Assembly (NCBI GenBank): GCA_003641545.1
Contig: QNAU01000057.1
Location: 1 to 7,790 of the forward strand
Direction of reading: 5' to 3'
DNA from: Thermotoga sp.
GTDB lineage: Bacteria; Thermotogota; Thermotogae; B21-G9
DNA: 7,790 nt
This document shows, one piece after another, positions 1 through 6,613 of this stretch. The notes beneath the pieces were generated by a model. The model ran no database searches, was not told where the DNA came from, and saw only the letters and a list, made by a program, of their open reading frames with translations. The position numbers and the translations under genes are program-made. Numbering within the stretch: position 1 is the stretch's first letter; every line of letters begins with the position of its first letter.

Positions 1-1
1 G

Positions 2-178
2 AAAGAAGTTTTGGATAGAGGAAGAGTGGAGGAGGAAGAAGAGAAGATAAAGATGGTGAGAAAGCTGGTGGAACTTGAGATACTGTATTACGATCCCATA
101 AATGGCAGAATAACACCGCACACTAAATTGCATGGGAAAGCGATAAGGAAGTTGTTGGAATCATCGGATGGTGTGTAA
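2..178 (+). CDS. C-terminal end of an unidentified protein (5' end outside window)
   Basis: An open frame enters from the left edge and ends at TAA 176-178, giving the last 58 residues of a protein. It starts with a very acidic helix-like stretch containing five consecutive Glu codons, followed by a segment reading LVELEILYYDPINGRI and a basic end (KLHGKAIRKLLESSDGV). A helix followed by 'xLYYDPxNGxxxPxxxL' resembles the winged-helix tail seen in some archaeal-type (DEXX/AAA) ATPases of bacteria and archaea, but that is only a resemblance recalled by eye and no catalytic motif lies in the window. Purine-rich codon use matches the genes downstream. It is separated from them by about 220 non-coding bases and a promoter, so it is probably a separate transcription unit. 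That it is coding is fairly sure; its identity is unknown. Confidence 0.6.
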   Translation, partial: KEVLDRGRVEEEEEKIKMVRKLVELEILYYDPINGRITPHTKLHGKAIRKLLESSDGV

Positions 179-182
179 TTTC
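169..182 (+). repeat. Left arm of 14-bp imperfect inverted repeat
   Basis: TGGTGTGTAATTTC is the reverse complement of 234-247 except for one base (G171 against T245, a G-U wobble in RNA). The inner 11 bases, 172-182, are a perfect match. The arm contains the TAA stop of the upstream gene. The loop is 51 bases, long for a simple intrinsic terminator. The function is not known. Confidence 0.6.
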
Positions 183-233
183 ATCTTTCATCTCAACATC
201 ATCACAACCTCGTGAATGGAATTCAGAACCGTG

Positions 234-247
234 GAAATTACACATCA
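234..247 (+). repeat. Right arm of 14-bp imperfect inverted repeat
   Basis: GAAATTACACATCA pairs with 169-182 (13 Watson-Crick pairs plus one G-U). The bases after it (gtttctaaatg) do not form the clean T-run expected of an intrinsic terminator. It could be a 3'-end stabilising stem for the upstream mRNA, an operator-like element, or chance. Confidence 0.6.
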
Positions 248-323
248 GTTTCTAAATGATCCTTGCGATGGAACACAGAGCAATTTTACAGCATTTTCCT
301 GACGTAACCAACATATTTTCTTA

Positions 324-352
324 TTGGAAGAATTTACCGAATTGAGTATAAT
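324..352 (+). promoter_or_regulatory. Sigma-70/sigma-A type promoter for the lipoprotein-dnaE-tldD gene string
   Basis: The -35 hexamer TTGGAA (324-329) matches four of six bases of TTGACA. After a 17-bp spacer comes a perfect -10 hexamer, TATAAT (347-352). The spacer has the ideal length. Transcription would be expected to begin near 359-361, leaving a leader of about 40 bases before the likely TTG start of the first gene. It lies in the only sizeable non-coding gap of the window and points toward the five co-directional genes. The call rests on consensus matching only. Confidence 0.75.
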
Positions 353-381
353 GATTCCTGAGCAGATCACCTTCAGATACC

Positions 382-390
382 AAAGGGAGG
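382..390 (+). promoter_or_regulatory. Ribosome binding site that decides the lipoprotein start
   Basis: AAAGGGAGG lies here. It touches the first possible in-frame start (TTG 391), which leaves no spacer, but is 9 bases from the next in-frame TTG at 400, an ordinary spacing. This favours TTG 400 over TTG 391. A third candidate is GTG 412, preceded by GGGAG at 402-406. Confidence 0.6.
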
Positions 391-399
391 TTGAGTATT

Positions 400-1326
400 T
401 TGGGAGAATCGGTGAGATGGTGGAGAATCCTTCCCGTTTGTTTGCTACCGATTCTCTTCATCCTTTTCATCGTTTCGTGTGGTTCGAATGGAACGAATTG
501 GAATGGCGATCAAATCACCGTCATAGCTGAAAATGTTGACACATCCCCTCCAGCCGAGACGATCAAGTTGGTTTTCATACACCACAGTTGTGGAAGAAAC
601 TGGCTCGTGGATAACAACGGTGAACTCGGGAAGAGGTTGAACGAGAACAATTATTACGTGACTGAGTGTTATTATGGATGGGATGATCATCCACCGGAGG
701 CACACTACGATGTCATGGGAGATCACACGGATACGGAGGACTGGCCCTACTGGTTCAACGATGTCGTCATGCCATCCGTGTATGCGAACGAGGAACATCC
801 GAATTACGAGAATAGAATTCCCAACCCCGGTGGTGAAAACACGATCATCATGTTCAAGTCATGCTACAACAACAGTTATGTCGGTGACAGTATAGAGGAT
901 GAGAAGGAAATTTACAATTCACTTCTTGCGTATTTCTCACAACATCCGGATAAACTCTTCATACTCATAACTCCTCCCCCGATGATTCACATACAGAACA
1001 ATGAGCTGACCAGAGAATTGTGCAACTGGCTCGTCAGCCCGAACGGGTGGCTCAAGGATTACGAACTGAAGAACGTCGCGGTTTTCGATTTCTACAACAT
1101 TTTGACCGATCCGAACAACCATCATCATGTTGAGGATGGAAGGATCGTTCACATAGTTTCAGCCAACCCGGTGGATCCAGAACATCCAAACGAGCTTTAT
1201 TATTATTCCGGAAGTGATAATCATCCAACGAAGGAGGGAAATCTCAAGGCTACCGAGGAGTTCATACCTTTTCTGAACGCAGTTTACAACATCTGGAAGA
1301 GCGGTGAGATGCACGATAGAGAATGA
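400..1326 (+). CDS. Secreted lipoprotein with SGNH-hydrolase-like blocks
   Basis: Predicted 308-residue envelope lipoprotein (311 if TTG 391 is used). From TTG 400, the N-terminus has a basic start (RWWR), a hydrophobic core of about 16 residues, and the lipobox I-V-S-C27, so it should be cleaved at Cys27, lipidated and anchored outside the cytoplasm. The mature part shows three blocks in the order seen in SGNH/GDSL-type hydrolases. The first is VFIHHSCGRNWL (about residues 58-69), with Ser63 where the nucleophile would sit. The second is FKSCYNNSY (152-160), with an Asn as in the oxyanion block. Near the C-terminus is SDNHPTKEGN (272-281), supplying Asp273 and His275 as in the D-x-x-H/D-x-H block. 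The substrate is unknown; such folds include esterases, deacetylases and carbohydrate acyl-hydrolases. Four mature Cys residues could pair outside the cell. It is the first gene after the promoter. Lipoprotein is fairly sure; SGNH membership is an inference from motifs. Confidence 0.72.
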   Translation: MGESVRWWRILPVCLLPILFILFIVSCGSNGTNWNGDQITVIAENVDTSPPAETIKLVFIHHSCGRNWLVDNNGELGKRLNENNYYVTECYYGWDDHPPEAHYDVMGDHTDTEDWPYWFNDVVMPSVYANEEHPNYENRIPNPGGENTIIMFKSCYNNSYVGDSIEDEKEIYNSLLAYFSQHPDKLFILITPPPMIHIQNNELTRELCNWLVSPNGWLKDYELKNVAVFDFYNILTDPNNHHHVEDGRIVHIVSANPVDPEHPNELYYYSGSDNHPTKEGNLKATEEFIPFLNAVYNIWKSGEMHDRE

Positions 1327-1344
1327 TGAGGGGGGATACTTTGC

Positions 1345-1755
1345 ATGGATTTCTTCAGATTCAGAGTTGCCTTCGCAACTGATGATGGTAAAAATCTAAT
1401 CGACAGGCATTTTGGTGATGCCAATTTCTACGAGATATACGACTTCACGGAGGATGGGTTCACCCATCTGAAAAGAATTGAGAACACCACGAAAGATTCG
1501 ATCGAACGGGAGGATAGGAAACACGGTGATCCGGAGAAAGCCAAAAAGATCATCGATCTGCTGGGAAAGGAAGGAGTGGATTTTCTCGTATCGAGAAGAT
1601 TCGGTCCGAACATCACGAGGGTGATCGAAGTATTCACAGCTGTCGTCGTCAGGGAGAAGAAGATAGAGGATGTCCTCAGGAAATTTGAAGAGAACGAGAT
1701 TATGAAGAAACTTTCGATGGCAAAAGGAGAAAATAAAAGGATCCTTCACCTGTAG
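1345..1755 (+). CDS. NifX/NifB-type dinitrogenase iron-molybdenum cofactor domain protein
   Basis: A 136-residue cytoplasmic protein matching the Nitro_FeMo-Co family (PF02579, RNase H-like fold). The N-terminus reads RVAFATDDGKNLIDRHFGDA (6-25), the strand plus 'HFG' loop typical of this domain. Later VDFLVSRRFGPNITRVIE (about 79-96) matches the 'D.liv...GpN....l' segment, followed by a strand (AVVVRE) and a C-terminal charged helix. In nitrogen fixers such domains carry FeMo-cofactor precursors, but many single-domain versions occur in bacteria without nitrogenase and have no assigned role. No nif genes are visible here, so nitrogen fixation should not be inferred. ATG 1345 is preceded by GAGGGGGG (1328-1335) at a good distance. 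The gene begins 18 bases after the lipoprotein and ends 4 bases before dnaE, so it sits inside the operon. Family confident; function unknown. Confidence 0.85.
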   Translation: MDFFRFRVAFATDDGKNLIDRHFGDANFYEIYDFTEDGFTHLKRIENTTKDSIEREDRKHGDPEKAKKIIDLLGKEGVDFLVSRRFGPNITRVIEVFTAVVVREKKIEDVLRKFEENEIMKKLSMAKGENKRILHL

Positions 1756-1759
1756 AATC

Positions 1760-4750
1760 ATGCGGGAATACATTCCCCTCGGGGTTCATAGTGTCTATTC
1801 CATCCTGTCATCCTCGATAAGACTCGAAGATTTGGTGAAAAGATCCATCGAGTATGGTTATCGAGCGGTTGGTTTGGTGGATGAGAATTTTTCCAGCCAT
1901 CTCAAGTTCAAAGAACTGGCACGATCCCGCGGAATAAAACCCATACTTGGTTTGGATATCGAAACATCCTTCGGAAGGTTCGTGGTACTGTCTAAGAATC
2001 TGAAAGGATACAGGAATCTCATAAAGCTGAACAACTTGAATCAAACGGGTGATTTGAAATTTGAAGAGTTCATCGAGCTCCTCGATGAAAATGTCTTACT
2101 TCTCAAGGATGGACGGTTCATGGATGGGAAATCATCTGAATTCGAGAATCTGTTGAAATTGAAGGATGTCTACCTGACGGTATCTCCAACTGGTGAAGAA
2201 GATTTGGAAAGCTCGAAAAGGATGGAACTTGCTGAAAGTTATGGAATTCCCGTTGTGTTGTATTTCGATGTGAGGTTCATGGAGGGTGAACGTGAGATCT
2301 TCGATACACTCAGGAAGATTGGGGCAAGGAATGTTCACGGTTTCCCATTCCAATCGATGGATGAGATCTTCAGAAGATTCTCGCATTTTGGAAGGGAAAT
2401 CGAAAACACGGTGAGGATAGCGAACGAGATCGATGAATTTGAGCTGGAGATCCCATTCGAATTTCCCAAGTTCAGCGAGAATGATTCGGAATTCCTCAGA
2501 ATGGAGGTTTACAGAGGTCTGAAGAGGATTTATGGAGAACCGTTGCCTTCGAAGGTGAAGGAAAGGGCGGAAAGAGAGTTGAATCTGATAATGTCGAGGA
2601 ATCTGGAGAGTTACTTTCTCTGTGTGAAGGAAATAATCGATACCGCGAGATCCCTCGGTATGATGGTTGGTCCTGGAAGGGGTTCAGCGGTTGGTTCGAT
2701 TGTCTCGTATGCTCTCGGTATAACGAAGATAGATCCTTTGAAATACGATCTCATCTTTGAAAGGTTTCTCAACGAATACAGAACAGATTTTCCGGATATA
2801 GACATAGATGTTCAAGATGATGAGAGGCAGATGCTACTCAAGAAACTGGGTGAAAGATTCGGAAAGTGGAGGTTCATGCAGATAGTCACATTTGGAACGA
2901 TGGGAGAAAAACTGGCGTTGAGGGAGATAATCAGGATTCGTGATCTCGACAGGAAAACCGCGGATGGGATTCTTTCAGGAAGGGTGAAAGATCATGAGAT
3001 CTTAGATCTGGCTAAGAAATTGGAGGGTATACCTCATCACCTTTCCATTCACGCAGCTGGGGTGATCATCTCTGGAACGGATCTGATGGATAAGATACCC
3101 GTTTTCCTTGAGGAGTCCTCCCTCATCTCTCAATTCGATATGGGAGATCTCGAGAAGATGGGAATAGTTAAGATAGACGTTCTCGGATTGAGAACCTTGA
3201 GTTTCATAAGGAACATGCTCGATGAGGTGGGAATCTCCGATCCCATGGACATACCACTCGACGACGAGAAGACTTACGAGATCTTTTCGAAGGGTTTAAC
3301 AACCTCGATATTCCAGATGGAAGCACCATTTGCAAGAAAATTAGCTATCATGATGAAACCGAGGAACATAGACGACATATCCATAATGATAGCACTCAAC
3401 AGACCTGGACCGATACAGTCAAATTTGGTGAGTGATTTTCTGAAAAGTAGAAGAAAAACTGAAGGTGAGTTCATGTTCGAGATGCTCGAGGAGACCAGTG
3501 GTATTCCGGTGTTTCAGGAACAGATCATGAGGATTTCAATGGAGTTATGTGGTTTTACCCCGACGCAGGCGGATGAATTCAGAAGAGCCATATCCAAGAA
3601 GGATCCGGAGAAAATGGAAGCTTACAGGGAGAAGTTCATAGACGGGTTGATGAAGAGAGGATACGATGAACAAAAAGCGAATGAGATCTTCGACATCGTG
3701 ATGAATTTCTCGAATTATGCCTTCAACAAATCCCACAGTGTGGCTTATTCTCACATATCGTACTGGTCCGCTTACTTCAAAGCCAACTATCCTTCCCTCT
3801 TTTTCAAGATGGCATTCAACTACAACGCCGGTGATCACGAGAAGCTGGAAGAGCTCATGTCGGAAGCTCCCCTCTTCGGATTGAAAGTATCCCCTCCCGA
3901 TATCAACGAAAGTGATGTGGGAGTGAGAAGTGTCGAGAACAAATTGATACTCGGTTTCGGATTCATCAAGGGGATCGGAAGATCGATCGGATCGAAGATT
4001 GTAAAGGAGAGGGAAAGATTTGGAAAGTTCGAGGATCTGAGGGATGCAGTGGGAAGACTGGGGGAATTTCTAAACCATGATCAAATGATGAATTTGGTTC
4101 GGTCCGGGGCTTTCGATTCTCTGTCATCCGAACCGAGATCGGAGATTCTCAGGAAAGTTAAGGAGATATACGATGGGAAAGCGGAGGATATGAGCGAGAT
4201 CCAGGAGGCTTTGTTTGGAAGCATAATCAAGGAAAGAAATGAAAGGAGGAAGAAGGAAAAGAGTGTGAAACACGATCCAATGGAGAAGGTGCTGTTCGAA
4301 TTTGAAAGCCTCGGTTTTTCACCTTCTCTGTTCGATCTGAATCTCCCCGCGATTGGAATCACGAGTGTTCTCGAAGGATTCCTTGGCAATCCCGGTTTCA
4401 CGAAGGTGAAGGTGATGAAGATCGGAGAGGGTAAGTTTTTCCTCGACGGAAAAACCGTCCTGAGGAACGAGATATCGGAAATTCTGCAGGAAGGTGATTA
4501 CATCCTGATTTTTGGGGAGAAAGATCTCGAAAGTGTATTCAACCTGAACAAGTTGAAACTTGTGTTGGAATTTGAAAGGAAGATCGACGAAACCGATGTG
4601 GATGATTTGATATCCAACATGGTGGAAGATGAAACAAGTGAGGTGGTATTGAAAGTTGGGAGGTTCAAGATGAGATTCTCGGGATACGCACCGAAGGATC
4701 CCGCTGGATTCTCCATGAAGGTGAAAAAAGCCATTTTGAATGAAGCATGA
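1760..4750 (+). CDS. dnaE: DNA polymerase III subunit alpha (DnaE), compact form
   Basis: C-family replicative DNA polymerase, 996 residues, shorter than the 1160 of E. coli DnaE. Domains in order: PHP (about 1-220); palm with GPGRGSAVGS (304-313), the catalytic FPDIDIDVQDD (344-354; D348 and D350 most likely the metal ligands) and the third Asp, D473, in VKIDVLGLRTL; HAAGVIIS (431-438); fingers with FQMEAPFARKL (518-528), ALNRPGP (545-551), GIPVFQEQIMR (581-591), FRRAISKKDP (608-616) and FNKSHSVAYSHISYWSAY (655-672); a helix-hairpin-helix region (about 728-790); a likely beta-clamp motif QEALF (815-819); then a small OB-like and C-terminal domain (about 850-996). The PHP metal site looks decayed: G8 replaces the first His of HxHS, E42 stands where TDH has His, and R172 where DVH has His, so proofreading by this domain is unlikely. 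ATG 1760 lies 4 bases after the previous stop and lacks a well-spaced Shine-Dalgarno; coupled translation is likely. The polymerase core is intact. Confidence 0.97.
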   Translation: MREYIPLGVHSVYSILSSSIRLEDLVKRSIEYGYRAVGLVDENFSSHLKFKELARSRGIKPILGLDIETSFGRFVVLSKNLKGYRNLIKLNNLNQTGDLKFEEFIELLDENVLLLKDGRFMDGKSSEFENLLKLKDVYLTVSPTGEEDLESSKRMELAESYGIPVVLYFDVRFMEGEREIFDTLRKIGARNVHGFPFQSMDEIFRRFSHFGREIENTVRIANEIDEFELEIPFEFPKFSENDSEFLRMEVYRGLKRIYGEPLPSKVKERAERELNLIMSRNLESYFLCVKEIIDTARSLGMMVGPGRGSAVGSIVSYALGITKIDPLKYDLIFERFLNEYRTDFPDIDIDVQDDERQMLLKKLGERFGKWRFMQIVTFGTMGEKLALREIIRIRDLDRKTADGILSGRVKDHEILDLAKKLEGIPHHLSIHAAGVIISGTDLMDKIPVFLEESSLISQFDMGDLEKMGIVKIDVLGLRTLSFIRNMLDEVGISDPMDIPLDDEKTYEIFSKGLTTSIFQMEAPFARKLAIMMKPRNIDDISIMIALNRPGPIQSNLVSDFLKSRRKTEGEFMFEMLEETSGIPVFQEQIMRISMELCGFTPTQADEFRRAISKKDPEKMEAYREKFIDGLMKRGYDEQKANEIFDIVMNFSNYAFNKSHSVAYSHISYWSAYFKANYPSLFFKMAFNYNAGDHEKLEELMSEAPLFGLKVSPPDINESDVGVRSVENKLILGFGFIKGIGRSIGSKIVKERERFGKFEDLRDAVGRLGEFLNHDQMMNLVRSGAFDSLSSEPRSEILRKVKEIYDGKAEDMSEIQEALFGSIIKERNERRKKEKSVKHDPMEKVLFEFESLGFSPSLFDLNLPAIGITSVLEGFLGNPGFTKVKVMKIGEGKFFLDGKTVLRNEISEILQEGDYILIFGEKDLESVFNLNKLKLVLEFERKIDETDVDDLISNMVEDETSEVVLKVGRFKMRFSGYAPKDPAGFSMKVKKAILNEA

Positions 4751-4765
4751 GGGAAGTGAAATACG

Positions 4766-6613
4766 TTGGATGGACGAAATATTCTATCCTGGTTGAACAG
4801 ATCGAATGTTCTCCACAGAGTTTCAAAACCTGCCAGATACGTTGGAGGAGAATGGAATTCAATCAAAAAGGATCCTGAAAGAGTGAAACTCAGAGTTGCT
4901 CTTCTATTTCCCGACATCTATGAATCGGGAATGTCCAACCTTGGGTTGAAGATAATATACGACATACTCAACTCCATGGAAGGTGTCCATGCGGAGAGGG
5001 CTTTTCTACCATGGTTTGATATGCTGGAGGAGATGAGAAGATCAAAAATCCCTCTATTTTCTTTGGAGAGTTTCACCCCACTCGGTGAATTCGACGTTGT
5101 CGGCGTATCGCTGGAATACGAACTGTCCTACACCAACCTCATCATGGGGCTTGAACTCTCAGGAATACCCATACTCTCATCCGAGAGAAAGTCCCCGTTT
5201 CCCCTCGTCGTGGCGGGTGGACCGTGCACATCCAATCCGGAACCCGTGGCAGATTTCGTGGATCTGTTCGTGATAGGTGAGGGTGAGGATGTCGTTGTGG
5301 AGATTGCCGAGATTCTGATGAACATGAAATCCCGAGGGGCGAGCAGATTCGATATTCTGCGCGAACTTTCAAAGCTGGATGGAATATACGTTCCGAATTT
5401 CTACGATGTTGACGAACGTGGGGTCAGAATTCCGAAGTATCCCTGGGTGAAAGAAAAAGTGAGCAAGAGGATCGTGAATTTCAGAAGGTTGAGGAACATC
5501 TCCAAGCAGATCGTTCCGAATATCGAGATGATACACGACAGGGGAATGGTCGAGATAATGAGGGGATGCACCAGGGGATGTAGATTCTGTCATGCGGGTA
5601 TCTTCTACAGACCTGTCAGGGAGAGGGAGATAAATGATCTGAAGGAATCGGTGATCGAACTCATCGAATCGACAGGGTTCGACGAAATATCGCTTTTATC
5701 CCTGAGTTCGAGTGACTACACGAAGATTGTGGAACTGCTCGATTCGATTTTGCCTGAATTAGAGAGAAGGAAAATAGCCCTCTCTCTTCCATCCACGAGG
5801 ATGGGAACCTTCGATCTCGAAATAGCGGATAAGATAAGCAGGGTGAGAAAAACAGGGTTGACCTTTGCCATAGAAGCGGGGACTCAAAGATTGAGAAATC
5901 TGGTGAACAAAGGAATAGAGGATGAGGATATATACGAGACACTGGAGAACATGGCTCTGAGAGGTTGGAAGAGGGTGAAACTTTACTTCATGATTGGTCT
6001 TCCATTCGAAGAGGATGAGGATCTCATCGAGATGGTGAATATGGTGGGCAGGATCAAGAGAGAGTTCCGATTCAGGGAGGTGAATGTTAGCGTGTCAGTT
6101 TTCGTTCCAAAACCACATACACCGTTTCAGTTTTCCAGGATGATAACCTTGGAGGAAGCCTACAGAAAGATGAGGATTCTGAAGGGTATGAGAAGGTTTG
6201 CCAAACTTCACATACATGATCCGAGACGCAGTATGATAGAGGGAGTTCTCTCCATGGGGGATTGCAGGATTGGAGAGGTGATCTTGAAGGCATACGAGAG
6301 AGGATCCATCTTCGACGATTGGAACGAAGGGTTCAAATTCGAGAATTGGATGGATGCGTTCGAAAGTGTGGGTGTGAATCCGAGGAAATACTTGGAAGAG
6401 AAGGACCCGAAAGAACCTCTTCCGTGGGATCACATAGATCTCGGGTTGGACAGGGATTTCCTCGTGAGGGAATACGAAAAGGCGAAAAAGGGAGAAATTA
6501 CGCCAGATTGCAGAACCGGGAAATGTCATCTATGCGGTGTGTGCTTCAAATTAAATTTTTCCAACGATCTCGTGGGAGATTTCAAAACCGGTGGATCCAA
6601 AAGGAGGGGATGA
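4766..6613 (+). CDS. B12-binding-domain radical SAM protein, TIGR03960-like
   Basis: A 615-residue predicted radical SAM enzyme. The N-terminus (KPARYVGGEWNSI, 21-33) and LLFPDIYESGMSNLGLKIIY (46-65) match TIGR03960, in which a B12-binding-like domain precedes the radical SAM core. The B12 part continues through VVGVSLEYELSYTN (111-124), VVAGGPCTSNPEP (148-160) and VIGEGED (169-175). It lacks the DxHxxG histidine (reads D50-I-Y-E-S-G), so base-off cobalamin binding is not implied. The core has C268-x3-C272-x2-C275 (MRGCTRGCRFCHAG) for the 4Fe-4S cluster, then AIEAGTQRLRN (368-378) and FMIGLPFEEDEDL (408-420). The end carries C582-x4-C587-x2-C590-x2-C593, possibly a second metal or Fe-S site. 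The reaction is not known for this family. The start is TTG 4766: an in-frame TGA at 4757 rules out anything earlier with ATG/GTG/TTG, and GAGGGAAG (4749-4756) is well placed, overlapping the dnaE stop. The frequent DUF2344 (TIGR03936) partner is neither fused nor adjacent here. Confidence 0.9.
   Translation: MDGRNILSWLNRSNVLHRVSKPARYVGGEWNSIKKDPERVKLRVALLFPDIYESGMSNLGLKIIYDILNSMEGVHAERAFLPWFDMLEEMRRSKIPLFSLESFTPLGEFDVVGVSLEYELSYTNLIMGLELSGIPILSSERKSPFPLVVAGGPCTSNPEPVADFVDLFVIGEGEDVVVEIAEILMNMKSRGASRFDILRELSKLDGIYVPNFYDVDERGVRIPKYPWVKEKVSKRIVNFRRLRNISKQIVPNIEMIHDRGMVEIMRGCTRGCRFCHAGIFYRPVREREINDLKESVIELIESTGFDEISLLSLSSSDYTKIVELLDSILPELERRKIALSLPSTRMGTFDLEIADKISRVRKTGLTFAIEAGTQRLRNLVNKGIEDEDIYETLENMALRGWKRVKLYFMIGLPFEEDEDLIEMVNMVGRIKREFRFREVNVSVSVFVPKPHTPFQFSRMITLEEAYRKMRILKGMRRFAKLHIHDPRRSMIEGVLSMGDCRIGEVILKAYERGSIFDDWNEGFKFENWMDAFESVGVNPRKYLEEKDPKEPLPWDHIDLGLDRDFLVREYEKAKKGEITPDCRTGKCHLCGVCFKLNFSNDLVGDFKTGGSKRRG
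6601..6609 (+). promoter_or_regulatory. Strong ribosome binding site of tldD, inside the radical SAM gene
   Basis: AAGGAGGGG encodes the last residues of the radical SAM protein and ends directly against ATG 6610. The AGGAGG core (6602-6607) leaves 2 bases to ATG 6610 but 8 bases to the in-frame TTG 6616, so the real start may be TTG 6616, two codons later. Confidence 0.6.

Noticed and set aside
179..320. Intrinsic terminator for the upstream gene
   Set aside because: I found no GC-rich short-loop hairpin followed by a T-run; the only strong pairing is the long-loop inverted repeat.
324..530. 68-codon forward open frame over the promoter and the lipoprotein start
   Set aside because: It begins at the -35 element, has no ribosome binding site, and overlaps the better-supported lipoprotein in another frame.
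1345..1755. Evidence for nitrogen fixation from the NifX-like domain
   Set aside because: Single-domain members of this family are common in bacteria without nitrogenase, and no nif structural or assembly gene is nearby.
4498..4917. 139-codon reverse open frame across the dnaE/radical SAM junction
   Set aside because: It is antisense to two well-supported genes, rich in Ser, Phe and Leu as expected from the complement of purine-rich coding DNA, and shows no family motif.
5917..6030. Repeated GAGGATGAGGAT stretches in the radical SAM gene (about 5918 and 6012)
   Set aside because: They encode separate acidic EDED-type segments with different flanks; simple codon-use coincidence explains them.
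6095..6529. 144-codon reverse open frame inside the radical SAM gene
   Set aside because: It lies entirely antisense to a conserved gene, and its composition is that of a complement-strand shadow.
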